Positions 16,389 through 23,862 of a stretch of 26,014 bases of DNA are shown here, piece by piece. The notes under the pieces are model-generated. The model made no database searches, was not told the DNA's origin, and was given only the letters and a program-made list of their open reading frames with translations. This DNA comes from Gammaproteobacteria bacterium (GTDB taxonomy: Bacteria; Pseudomonadota; Gammaproteobacteria; Steroidobacterales; Steroidobacteraceae). The stretch's first letter is position 1, and each line of letters opens with the position of its first letter. A program made the position numbers and the translations under genes. The DNA is taken from assembly GCA_030830595.1 (NCBI GenBank), contig JAURMS010000203.1, positions 1 to 26,014 on the forward strand, in the 5' to 3' direction.

Positions 16389-16573
16389 AATGTGAAGATT
16401 CAAGTCATGACTGCCTACAAGACGCTAGCAAAAAAGCCAGGATGCCGCCAACCGCAATCCGCGTTAAGTCAAAGCAGCCGCCAACTTCAAAAACATTGTG
16501 TTGTCCGCCGGTTTTTTTGCGACAATTTTGTGGTTATATCAGATTTATTCCCGCTGCCACGCAGGACACCGCC
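16389..16573. promoter_or_regulatory. Divergent intergenic region between the two carbohydrate operons
   Basis: These 185 bp separate the start of the minus-strand operon from the start of the plus-strand operon, so both promoters should be here. An A/T-rich patch at 16511-16548 (TTTTTTTGCGACAATTTTG, then TATATC at 16535) precedes the plus operon; TATATC is a fair -10 match but no good -35 is at 16-18 bp. On the minus strand TTGACT at 16467-16472 is a good -35 match without a clear -10 partner. The open frame that extends through this region into the GT2 gene has no protein-like features and is not taken. Confidence 0.4.
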
Positions 16574-17530
16574 TTGCCCCGTCCAGAACTGTCTGTAATT
16601 GTTCCCTTCTATAACGAAGAAGAGAACATCGATAGGATGCATGGTGCCATAGCCGAGGCATTGGAACCGCTGAATATTAGTTTTGAAATGATCTTCGTTG
16701 ATGATGGCAGTCGCGATCGGACCCTGGAATTGGCCGCCCGGCTTGCGAAGAAGGACCGCCGGGTAAAAGTCGTCCAATTCAAGAAAAATTATGGACAGAC
16801 GGCGGCCATGGCTGCCGGGATCGCAGTTGGGGAGGGACGGGTTTTGGTAACCATGGACGGTGACCTGCAAAATGATCCGCGGGATATCGTCCGATTCCTG
16901 GAAAAGATCGCGGATGGCTACGACATCGTGGTCGGTTGGCGTCGAGATCGACAAGACAAGTTCTGGTCCCGAAAATTTCCCTCGATGATCGCCAATCGGA
17001 TCATTGCCTCGGTGACTGGCGTAGCAATCCGGGATAATGGTTGCTCACTGAAAGCGTTCAGGGCAGATGTTATCAAGTCGATTCCGCTCTATAACGAGAT
17101 GCATCGCTTTATCCCCGCCATGGCGTCTGTCGCTGGTCCAAAAATCGCGGAAATCCCAGTGATACATCATGCCCGCAAGTTCGGGGCCTCGAAGTACGGC
17201 TTATCCCGCACCTACAAGGTGACCCTGGACCTTTTGGCCATCAAGACAGTGACCGGCTTCGTCTCGAGGCCCATGCGATGGTTTTTCATCATGGCGACGC
17301 CCATGGTCATTGGAGGAATCGTCTTGGTGGCTTACTCACTCCAACATCTGCTAATCCACGATTCGCTGCCCCTTCCACTTGCCGGAGCCGGGGCCGTATC
17401 ACTCATGTGTGCAATAGTCTTACTAGGCAGCGGCATTGCGGCTGAACTGGTGATCAAAGTGGGAGACATACGGGAGCTTCGGTTTTCGAGGCTTACCTCG
17501 AGCTATTGGGGAAAGGGAATTTCAAGATGA
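16574..17530 (+). CDS. ArnC/DPM1-like polyprenyl-phosphate glycosyltransferase (GT2)
   Basis: This 318-aa enzyme would transfer a sugar from a nucleotide donor to undecaprenyl phosphate on the cytoplasmic face. ELSVIVPFYNEEENID, FVDDGSRDRT (DDGS 43-46) and TMDGDLQNDPRD (DGD 95-97) give the catalytic site; RDNGCSLKAFR (153-163) and RKFGASKYGLSR (201-212) are the acceptor-side motifs of the ArnC/GtrB group. Two C-terminal transmembrane segments (about 234-258 and 267-295) fit the family. The start is TTG with an AGGA site 7 bases upstream. A longer frame from 16442 has 44 extra residues without homology-like order. The stop overlaps the next gene by ATGA. Confidence 0.92.
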   Translation: MPRPELSVIVPFYNEEENIDRMHGAIAEALEPLNISFEMIFVDDGSRDRTLELAARLAKKDRRVKVVQFKKNYGQTAAMAAGIAVGEGRVLVTMDGDLQNDPRDIVRFLEKIADGYDIVVGWRRDRQDKFWSRKFPSMIANRIIASVTGVAIRDNGCSLKAFRADVIKSIPLYNEMHRFIPAMASVAGPKIAEIPVIHHARKFGASKYGLSRTYKVTLDLLAIKTVTGFVSRPMRWFFIMATPMVIGGIVLVAYSLQHLLIHDSLPLPLAGAGAVSLMCAIVLLGSGIAAELVIKVGDIRELRFSRLTSSYWGKGISR

Positions 17531-18513
17531 ATCAGTCCTCGACAATGAGGCCAGAGGTGCTTGCCATAGTTCCCGTCGGAGGGAGACGAGACGCGGCCGG
17601 GCAAGTCTATTGGGACTACAAGCGCGCGATGGACCGCTCCGGTTTTTCATACGAGCTGACCTTTGTACTTGACGGGGCAGCGCCGGATTTCGCAGCCGAA
17701 CTCAAGGAACTGCTCGAGGCAGGAGAAAATTTTTCTGTGATCGGCCTGACTCGACGTTTCGGCGAGGCCACTGCCGTCATGGCGGCACTCGATCGGTGCG
17801 ATTCTCAGGCGGTCCTCATTCTTCCGGCGTACGGGCAAATTGATAGCACTGAGATCCCTCGGGTGCTATCCAGGCTTGGCGAGAATGACGGAGTAGTTTG
17901 CCGGCGATGGCCAAGGGCCAGCGGTTTTTTGGACTCGCTCAGGCGCCGCACCTACCACTGGATTCTTCGGGTGGTGACGGGTTGCAAGTTCAGGGATCTC
18001 GGGTGTGGCGTAAGGGCATTTAATCGGGAGGCATTAACCGATCTCGATCTCTATGGAGACCAGTTAAAATTTGTAGCACTGTTCGCGGAAAATCGAGGGT
18101 ATCGCATTGAGGAAGTCGATGTACGCCAGTCTCCACAGGACATTTTTCGCGGTTTCTACAAACCACGTGACTACCTGCGCGGCCTGCTGGACATTTTCAC
18201 TATTTTCTTTTTATCGCGGTTCACCAAGAAGCCATTGCGGTTCTTTGGAATGGTGGGATTCATCATCGGCCTTATTGGCGGCCTGTTGGTTACGTGGCTG
18301 ATTATCCAGCGAGTAATTTTAGGCATACCACTTGGTGAACGTCCGGCCTTAATCGTATCCTCGCTCATGGTTGTTGTTGGACTCCAGCTTATTGCCCTTG
18401 GACTGCTGGGCGAGTTGATTATTTTTACCCATGCCAGCCAGATGAAGGATTATCAAATCGAGAAAATCATCACCTTCGTCGATGAGTCCGAAGACACTTT
18501 AGGCAATTTATGA
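17527..18513 (+). CDS. GT2 homologue lacking DxD (probable non-catalytic partner)
   Basis: This 328-aa protein has the same layout as its upstream neighbour: a GT-A domain, a RDLGCGVRAFNRE block (156-168, matching RDNGCSLKAFR), an FRGFYKPRDY block (207-216), and two C-terminal transmembrane segments (about 240-262 and 275-301). The donor-site motifs are broken. VDDGS is FVLDGAAPD (D49 only) and the DxD region reads LILPAYGQIDSTEIP, where P-A-Y replaces D-G-D (residues 100-102). Activity as a transferase is therefore doubtful. It may be a regulatory or structural partner of the neighbouring ArnC-like enzyme. The start ATG overlaps the upstream stop (ATGA) and the stop overlaps the GT-C start (ATGA). 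Confidence 0.85.
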   Translation: MNQSSTMRPEVLAIVPVGGRRDAAGQVYWDYKRAMDRSGFSYELTFVLDGAAPDFAAELKELLEAGENFSVIGLTRRFGEATAVMAALDRCDSQAVLILPAYGQIDSTEIPRVLSRLGENDGVVCRRWPRASGFLDSLRRRTYHWILRVVTGCKFRDLGCGVRAFNREALTDLDLYGDQLKFVALFAENRGYRIEEVDVRQSPQDIFRGFYKPRDYLRGLLDIFTIFFLSRFTKKPLRFFGMVGFIIGLIGGLLVTWLIIQRVILGIPLGERPALIVSSLMVVVGLQLIALGLLGELIIFTHASQMKDYQIEKIITFVDESEDTLGNL

Positions 18514-20486
18514 CACGGACAGAGCGCGTTTTGGCAACACGCATACGACTATGGACGGCAACAGGACTGTTCCTCTTGGTCGCGTTGGCCATCTGGCTGC
18601 GTTTTGCCGGGCTCGACAATTTGGGCCTTGAGCGTAATGAAGACGAAGACATTATGGGAATCGCGGTCATGGGAATCGCAGAACACGGTGAACCGCGATT
18701 TCCGAGCGGAATGGTGTACCTGCGAAGCCTACCCATCACTTACTTGATGGCCGCGTCCACAGGTCTTCTTGGCTTGAACGAGATTGGATTGCGTGCACCG
18801 AGCGCGCTATTCGGCACCGTGCTGGTGCTCCTGACTTTCTTCGTATGTCGCCGTTATTTTGGTCTCAGCACGGCACTGATCGCCATCTTCCTGGTATCGG
18901 TTTCCTTCTGGCAAGTAGACGTGTCCAGGACTGCGAGGATGTACGCCCCATTCGGCGTCTTTTATCTCGCGGCAGTATTCACCGCTTGCCTTGGTTACAT
19001 TGAAGGGCGACGACGCTTCCAGTGGCTCTGCCTGCTTCTGACTATTTTAGCCACACTTGTCCATACACTTGGTGTCGTGTTCGGGGGCGTTTTACTCGCG
19101 CTTGCCTTAAGGCCATCCCAAGACCGGCCGGCACGAGCAATTGCGACAATCAACGCGGCGTTATTGGCTGTTATCTACCTGGCTCTCCCACCCATGGATA
19201 CTTCGGGTCTGCCACCGGATGAGTCTCTGGCAATAGCCACTGCCGAATCGACTAGCGGCATTCTTGGCACGTTATCGGGGTTGGCCAATGTCTTCGTAAT
19301 TCCCCCGTTCCAATTACTTTCTGGTGGTGCTATCGGCGTCACTCTTGCCACCGCAATCCTGGTTATCGCAATTTTCAGTTTTTACTTATACAACCAAAAA
19401 CAGCTGCACAGGCTTCCCACGGAAACACTCGCTGCGCTGGCTGTCGTCGCATTCGGCGCCGCCTGCCACCAATTTATCATCGCGATGCTCGGTTTAATCG
19501 CACTGGCAATGGCAGGCTGGCCTAAACATACCAAGCTGATTGGTTCCGCTTGCCTTTTTTTCCTGACCGCTGGTGTTGGCTGGACAGTTTACGGTCTGCA
19601 CCTGACCGGAGGCGATGTCGAAGCCACGCTCAAGCAGATGCTTGGTTACCCAGAAGCGAGGCAATGGATAAGTTTTGTTGAGCACCGGTGGATCGCTGCG
19701 GTGTTTGGCATTCTTGGCGCTATCCTGGCACTACGCGAGGCTATCGTCGCGCGACAAATTACAGCACGTAGTTTTCTTGCCATAGTCGTGGGGTTCACAC
19801 TGATCGCCCATTCCATTCTGAATAGCCAATTCCGTACGCGCTACAACTTCGCTGTCGACTCGCTTTTTCTCATTCTTGTCGCTCATGGGTGCTGGTCATT
19901 GATGGTTTGGACAGCCAGGCGCGCAAAACAGCGCGCCGTCGCCCTTCTCGCCACACCGGTCGCCCTTCTAGTTGCCCTCGATCTCGGAGCTTATTACTCA
20001 CTCCGGCTACCAAACGTCACAGATGCCTCCGCGTCTGGCATTTTAGGTTCAAGCTACGAGTTGAGACCGGATTATCGGGGTGCTGCCCTGTACGTAAAGG
20101 AACACATGGCCTCCCGTGACGAGGTGATGGCGACAGACTGGTTAACGGTCTACTTTTACACAAGAAAAGTTGATTATTTGTTACGCGGAGCACCCCTCCC
20201 ACAACACGAGTGGATGCAGCGTTCAACATCTGAAGGCGCTTATGAGCTTTACCTATTTGCTAGATGGATCGATACGAATGAGGCCCTGCAAAATCTACTG
20301 AGTCGTCCTTGTGGTTCTAACCTATGGATAATAACCAGCGGGCTGGCGCTTGACTCAGACGCCAAGGAATTACCGGATTGGCAACTTATGAAATCGCTAC
20401 TGGCAATACATCATGTATATTCAGGCGGGCGCCAATCAACGGACGTTTACCTCGTTCCCGCACCAGTTTGCGATCTTGCTAGTTAG
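18510..20486 (+). CDS. GT-C type membrane glycosyltransferase (ArnT/PMT-like)
   Basis: This 658-aa protein has about 11-13 hydrophobic segments and a large C-terminal soluble part (from about residue 510). The first loop after TM1 has the acidic motif LERNEDEDIMG (residues 43-47, NEDED), where ArnT/PMT enzymes carry their catalytic D/E pair. LRSLPITYLMAASTGLLGLNEIGLRAPSALFG is the usual second block of the PMT_2 family, and SRTARMYAPFGVFYL matches the next. These enzymes use polyprenyl-phosphate sugars on the periplasmic side, which fits the upstream ArnC-like gene as donor maker. The acceptor cannot be read: lipid A, protein or glycan are all possible. It overlaps the preceding gene by 4 bases. 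Confidence 0.87.
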   Translation: MTRTERVLATRIRLWTATGLFLLVALAIWLRFAGLDNLGLERNEDEDIMGIAVMGIAEHGEPRFPSGMVYLRSLPITYLMAASTGLLGLNEIGLRAPSALFGTVLVLLTFFVCRRYFGLSTALIAIFLVSVSFWQVDVSRTARMYAPFGVFYLAAVFTACLGYIEGRRRFQWLCLLLTILATLVHTLGVVFGGVLLALALRPSQDRPARAIATINAALLAVIYLALPPMDTSGLPPDESLAIATAESTSGILGTLSGLANVFVIPPFQLLSGGAIGVTLATAILVIAIFSFYLYNQKQLHRLPTETLAALAVVAFGAACHQFIIAMLGLIALAMAGWPKHTKLIGSACLFFLTAGVGWTVYGLHLTGGDVEATLKQMLGYPEARQWISFVEHRWIAAVFGILGAILALREAIVARQITARSFLAIVVGFTLIAHSILNSQFRTRYNFAVDSLFLILVAHGCWSLMVWTARRAKQRAVALLATPVALLVALDLGAYYSLRLPNVTDASASGILGSSYELRPDYRGAALYVKEHMASRDEVMATDWLTVYFYTRKVDYLLRGAPLPQHEWMQRSTSEGAYELYLFARWIDTNEALQNLLSRPCGSNLWIITSGLALDSDAKELPDWQLMKSLLAIHHVYSGGRQSTDVYLVPAPVCDLAS

Positions 20487-20509
20487 CGACCGAACAGCGA
20501 GCTGTATCC

Positions 20510-21880
20510 ATGTATTTTCTTTTGATAGTTACGCTAAGCACGGCATTTTTTGCGCGCCATCTGGTTAAATCTGAAATCCTGCCTTCTGTCGCGTCTTACT
20601 TGCCAGAAATCTGTTCCCTGATCATGGCGGCAGTCATTACATTCCGGGCCTTCCAGAATCCTGAGCGCATCGCGCGCGCTGCCTATTTAGGGCTATTTGC
20701 AGCATTGGCACTTATTTCGTTAGGCGGAATCTTCGTCAATGACGTAAGCGCAGGAATCGTCTTTGCAGCGCTGAGATCATACCTTGTTGCCCTTCCGTTA
20801 TTTTTGTTCCCATTTTTCTATCCGGCCGACGAGAAAACTCTGCGCCGAGCTTTTTGGTTCTTAATACTTTGTGCGATTGTGCAGATCCCAGTTGCCTACG
20901 AACAGAGAATGTTTACGAGTTTCCAAGGCGAAACTACGGGCGACTGGACCATCGGCACTATCGGCAATTCCGGGATGTTGAGTATTTTTTTGATTTTGAT
21001 CGTCTGCCTTGTCACTGCGGCCTATGCCAAGCGCATTTTCGGCTTTTTTTCATTCTTCATATTAACCGTGCTGGTTATGTTTCCGACAATGCTCAATGAG
21101 ACAAAGGCAACCGTATTATTGGCACCAACCGCAATGCTTGTTATCTTGGCCGTTGGCAGCGACAAAGGCGCCCGCGTCAAATCAATTGCATTGGGCACCG
21201 TGGTGCTTTTGCTATTTGGGACGATTTTTGTTCAGGTTTATGATTATTTCATGGTTCCTCGGTGGGGTTATGGCCTTGTCGACTTTTTTCTGATGGAAGG
21301 ACGAGTGGAGGGATATTTGAGCAAAGGCGCTACCGTCGGCTCAAGCAAAGCTGGACACTTGGATGGCCTTCTCCAGCCGATCATTCATGTGCATCAAGAG
21401 ATAGTTCGTTGGGCTTTTGGATATGGAGCGGGAAACATCTCTGACTCTGCACTTGGCAGTCAATTTAGGGGACGGTATTTCGCTCAGTTCGATGGGCTGA
21501 GCGTCGGCACAGCCGGCTTGCTCATACTCGAGCTTGGATTCCCAGCGTTTATTCTGGCTCTTCTGTTTGTTGTAATGATTGCCAATGATTCGTTTCGTGC
21601 ATCAGAAAGTAATGAAGGAATGACCGGCGTCTTTGCTCTGGCGGCTACCGGGGCAGCTTCCGTGATGTTTTTAATGATAGTTTATAAAAATGTCTTGTTG
21701 TCCCCCGCAATTTGTTTTCTGTTTGCGTTCTTAGCCGGACAGGCTGTTAGTTGTAAACGGGTCGTAAGCACGGGCTTACCAGCCAAGGGCGCCTTGATGG
21801 AGGTGACGCCAAATCGTCAGCTGTCCAGCAGGGAGCTTGGGATAACGCGAGGCAACCTTGGTAATTCGAGACCGGTATAG
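20510..21880 (+). CDS. Wzy/O-antigen ligase-like polymerase
   Basis: This 456-aa protein has 10 or more hydrophobic segments. A long loop (about residues 245-320) contains VDFFLMEGRVEGYLSKG and the Gly-rich FGYGAGNIS. That pattern, a large periplasmic loop late in the protein with Gly/Arg residues, is typical of Wzy polymerases and WaaL-type ligases, though the family is too diverse for a firm match. The last 45 residues are hydrophilic. A GAGC-type site precedes the ATG; the gap from the GT-C gene is 23 bp, so co-transcription is likely. It would join flipped repeat units in the periplasm, in partnership with a Wzx flippase. The DNA is A+T-rich compared with the left half of the window. Confidence 0.8.
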   Translation: MYFLLIVTLSTAFFARHLVKSEILPSVASYLPEICSLIMAAVITFRAFQNPERIARAAYLGLFAALALISLGGIFVNDVSAGIVFAALRSYLVALPLFLFPFFYPADEKTLRRAFWFLILCAIVQIPVAYEQRMFTSFQGETTGDWTIGTIGNSGMLSIFLILIVCLVTAAYAKRIFGFFSFFILTVLVMFPTMLNETKATVLLAPTAMLVILAVGSDKGARVKSIALGTVVLLLFGTIFVQVYDYFMVPRWGYGLVDFFLMEGRVEGYLSKGATVGSSKAGHLDGLLQPIIHVHQEIVRWAFGYGAGNISDSALGSQFRGRYFAQFDGLSVGTAGLLILELGFPAFILALLFVVMIANDSFRASESNEGMTGVFALAATGAASVMFLMIVYKNVLLSPAICFLFAFLAGQAVSCKRVVSTGLPAKGALMEVTPNRQLSSRELGITRGNLGNSRPV

Positions 21881-22083
21881 CTTTGGCCAGTCGAAATTCA
21901 TCCAGGATATTTGGTTAGGGCAACTGCGGTTGTTGAACATTTTTCAGGCTCCAATGATGGGCGTGGCGTGCTGCGTTCTGAAGCAGTGTTGATGCATGCA
22001 ATAGATCGTCAAGCTTCGGAGCTGACGATTTTCTCATTCTTTTTGCCAAGGGCATTTTGGTGTGTGTGGTCGACGCGTGTTGC

Positions 22084-22119
22084 GGGCTGTAGCCCATTTC
22101 CAACCGGCCATAAAGCCGG
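22084..22119. other. Two adjacent hairpins in the non-coding gap
   Basis: GGGC-TGTA-GCCC (22084-22095) is followed 8 bases later by CCGGC-cataaa-GCCGG (22104-22119). Each is small on its own; the tandem arrangement in non-coding DNA is the reason to record it. No T-run follows, so a terminator is unlikely. Confidence 0.3.
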
Positions 22120-22644
22120 GAGATTAAAACGAGACCGCAGCGGAAAAGGCCTCGACGGCAGTCGACAAGACAATTGCAGCGAGCAGTCGGCGCGGGCGCG
22201 CTACCCTGCGATATCGCACAAGGGCCGATGTGTGGTGCCTGCCTTTGCGAGCGCTCCAGCAGTCCAGTGCCAATGCCCTAACGAGCGGCCGCGCACCTGC
22301 CGGCCGTACATCTTGTAGTTTTGCTTCGCCGTGTTTTTGTTCTGGCAACACATGTAAATCACCGGCCGGTACCCAGGCGATTGCTCAGCCTCGATTACCG
22401 GCTTGGGTGGAGTTGCCCGACCCATCTAGCCCTTCAGGCCCGCCCGTACGTAGCGGTTGGACAAGATCCGGGGGTAAATCTCCACACAACAGCGCCACGA
22501 GCACACCCAACTTGGTATGCCTGCCTCTGGATCTGGTAGAGGCAATGATTCAAGTCATCTCCTCCAAGGACACCTGAGCCTTCTTGATGGGGTGAGGGGG
22601 GCGGCGATGCCTCAGCGAGGCTATCTCTCACGCTTGCTAACGCG

Positions 22645-22679
22645 CCGCCAGCGTAGTAGCCGCTCCCGAATGCTGGCGG
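22645..22679. other. 8-bp inverted repeat in the non-coding gap
   Basis: CCGCCAGC (22645-22652) and GCTGGCGG (22672-22679) form a perfect 8-bp stem with a 19-base loop. It could be a protein-binding site or an RNA hairpin near the end of the minus-strand lyase transcript, about 165 bases past its stop codon. No T-run follows on either strand. Confidence 0.35.
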
Positions 22680-22842
22680 GGGTTATGTTCGTGACAATCC
22701 CGCCTCTGAGACGGATGAAGCAATGGTTGAACGCCTGAGCGCTTGAACTGTTCGCCAGCGTTCCTAGGTCGGGAGCCAGACATCTGGGAGCGCTGCCGAT
22801 TCTCCTCGCTGCCCAGTCGAGAACCGAGTATGCCCCCGGCGC

Positions 22843-23730
22843 CTAATTTACTGACAGCAGGCTGGGCGGCCTTGGCGCGACAGTTCCTCCCCCCGGAACG
22901 ACCTCTGCGTAGCTTGAACTGGCGTCCCCGATACGGACTTCATCGTGCCACAACATACGCTCGAAAGGGCCTACCCAATTATCCTTGTGTTCTAACCGCC
23001 AACCCCAATTATAGAGTCCGAAATGCATGTATGGCCCCATGGTTTGTTCGCCGAAATAATTCTGGCCAACCCTGTCCAGGACCTTTTCACCGTTTACCCA
23101 AACCTTCAAAAAGCCATTCTCGTCATTTGGACTGATATTTCCCGAGAACTTCACGTTCATTACAAAATCGTTCCATGCACCGAGTCGATACGGCACGGTT
23201 TTTGAGAATCCGGTGTAATTTCCGGCATCGTTGCCCCGGAGCCACGAGTGATTGCGAATAATCCACCCTGAACTAGAATGCATCGCAGTAAGCGGCAACG
23301 TAGACCGCCACGTACTGTCAAGCCAGTGATAATCATGAAATTGCCAAACTATTCCATTAGAGTAGTTATTGCCATAGTTCATGTTCCAATCTGCCGGGAT
23401 AAATACGCTTAGGCCAACCCAATATTCCTCACCCTTCTTGAATTCGAAACGCTTTGCATCGAGCAGCACCTTTGATTCTGTTCTGTAGGTAACAGCACTC
23501 GTATTCCGATTCAGATAGGTTCGCTGCATCCATTCACCACTTCTGGGTGTCACTCCGCGCTCAGCCCGGACAATGTCGGCGGAGTTCCCATGCGAGTCAA
23601 CTTTGTCGCTCTGCTGTACGCTCAGTCCATCTTCAAAGTCGATTTTTTGAATTATCGCACCACGAGCTTCCGGAGCCGGCAAGCTGGCGATACATAAGAT
23701 AAGAAGAATGGACGTTAAACGCTTAGCCAT
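22843..23730 (-). CDS. Secreted polysaccharide lyase, heparin-lyase-I-like
   Basis: This 295-aa protein starts with a signal peptide (MAKRLTSILLILCIASLPAP, cleavage about residue 24) and looks like the Polysacc_lyase (PF14099, heparin lyase I-like) beta-jelly-roll family, which breaks uronic-acid-containing chains by beta-elimination. Recognisable blocks are KIDFEDG near the N-terminus, EEYWVGLSVFIPADW, NGIVWQFHDYHW, LGAWNDFVMNVKFS, NGFLKVWVNGEKVLDRVGQN and the terminal MLWHDEVRIGDASSSYAEV. Aromatic, Gly and Asn-rich strands fit a sugar-binding groove; catalytic residues could not be assigned with confidence. A clear AGGTGA ribosome site precedes the ATG. Lyases in polysaccharide loci often trim or release the polymer (as AlgL does in alginate synthesis), so an association with the product of this locus is likely. 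Confidence 0.82.
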   Translation of the reverse strand: MAKRLTSILLILCIASLPAPEARGAIIQKIDFEDGLSVQQSDKVDSHGNSADIVRAERGVTPRSGEWMQRTYLNRNTSAVTYRTESKVLLDAKRFEFKKGEEYWVGLSVFIPADWNMNYGNNYSNGIVWQFHDYHWLDSTWRSTLPLTAMHSSSGWIIRNHSWLRGNDAGNYTGFSKTVPYRLGAWNDFVMNVKFSGNISPNDENGFLKVWVNGEKVLDRVGQNYFGEQTMGPYMHFGLYNWGWRLEHKDNWVGPFERMLWHDEVRIGDASSSYAEVVPGGGTVAPRPPSLLSVN

Positions 23731-23862
23731 GGTTAATCACCTGAAACTGACCTATACGGATCTAAAATGCTTCATCCACCCGCAGTGAAGATACCGCCCA
23801 GGATTACCGCAACGCGTGACTCAGTTCACATAATTCGCAGCTAATCAAACATAACCCTACCG
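23731..23862. promoter_or_regulatory. Upstream region of the lyase gene
   Basis: These 132 bp lie between the flippase stop and the lyase start on the minus strand and include the lyase ribosome site (AGGTGA) next to its ATG. The DNA is relatively A+T-rich, so a lyase promoter could be here, but I cannot point to a convincing -35/-10 pair. Confidence 0.3.

Larger units (their letters stand above)
21881..22842. other. Gap of about 960 bp with no recognisable gene
   Basis: This stretch between the polymerase (plus) and lyase (minus) stop codons holds only short open frames of 60-135 codons on both strands. None has a plausible ribosome site plus protein-like composition or a motif I recognise; the longest (21911-22318 plus) is rich in Arg/Cys/Ser typical of random frames. 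Base composition changes from A+T-rich near 21900 to G+C-rich after 22200. Short hairpins occur at 22084-22119 and 22645-22679. It may be decayed genes, a lost mobile element or a non-coding RNA region. No transposase remnant or terminal repeats could be made out. Confidence 0.6.

Noticed and set aside
22281..22300. GCGGCCGC palindrome as a possible recombination site
   Set aside because: A short GC-rich palindrome is expected by chance in this DNA, and no flanking repeat or integrase gene is visible.
21911..22577. Two plus-strand frames of 135 and 115 codons in the non-coding gap
   Set aside because: No good ribosome site, no recognisable motif, Arg/Cys/Ser/Pro-heavy composition, and mutual overlap. 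Kept as an unexplained gap rather than genes.
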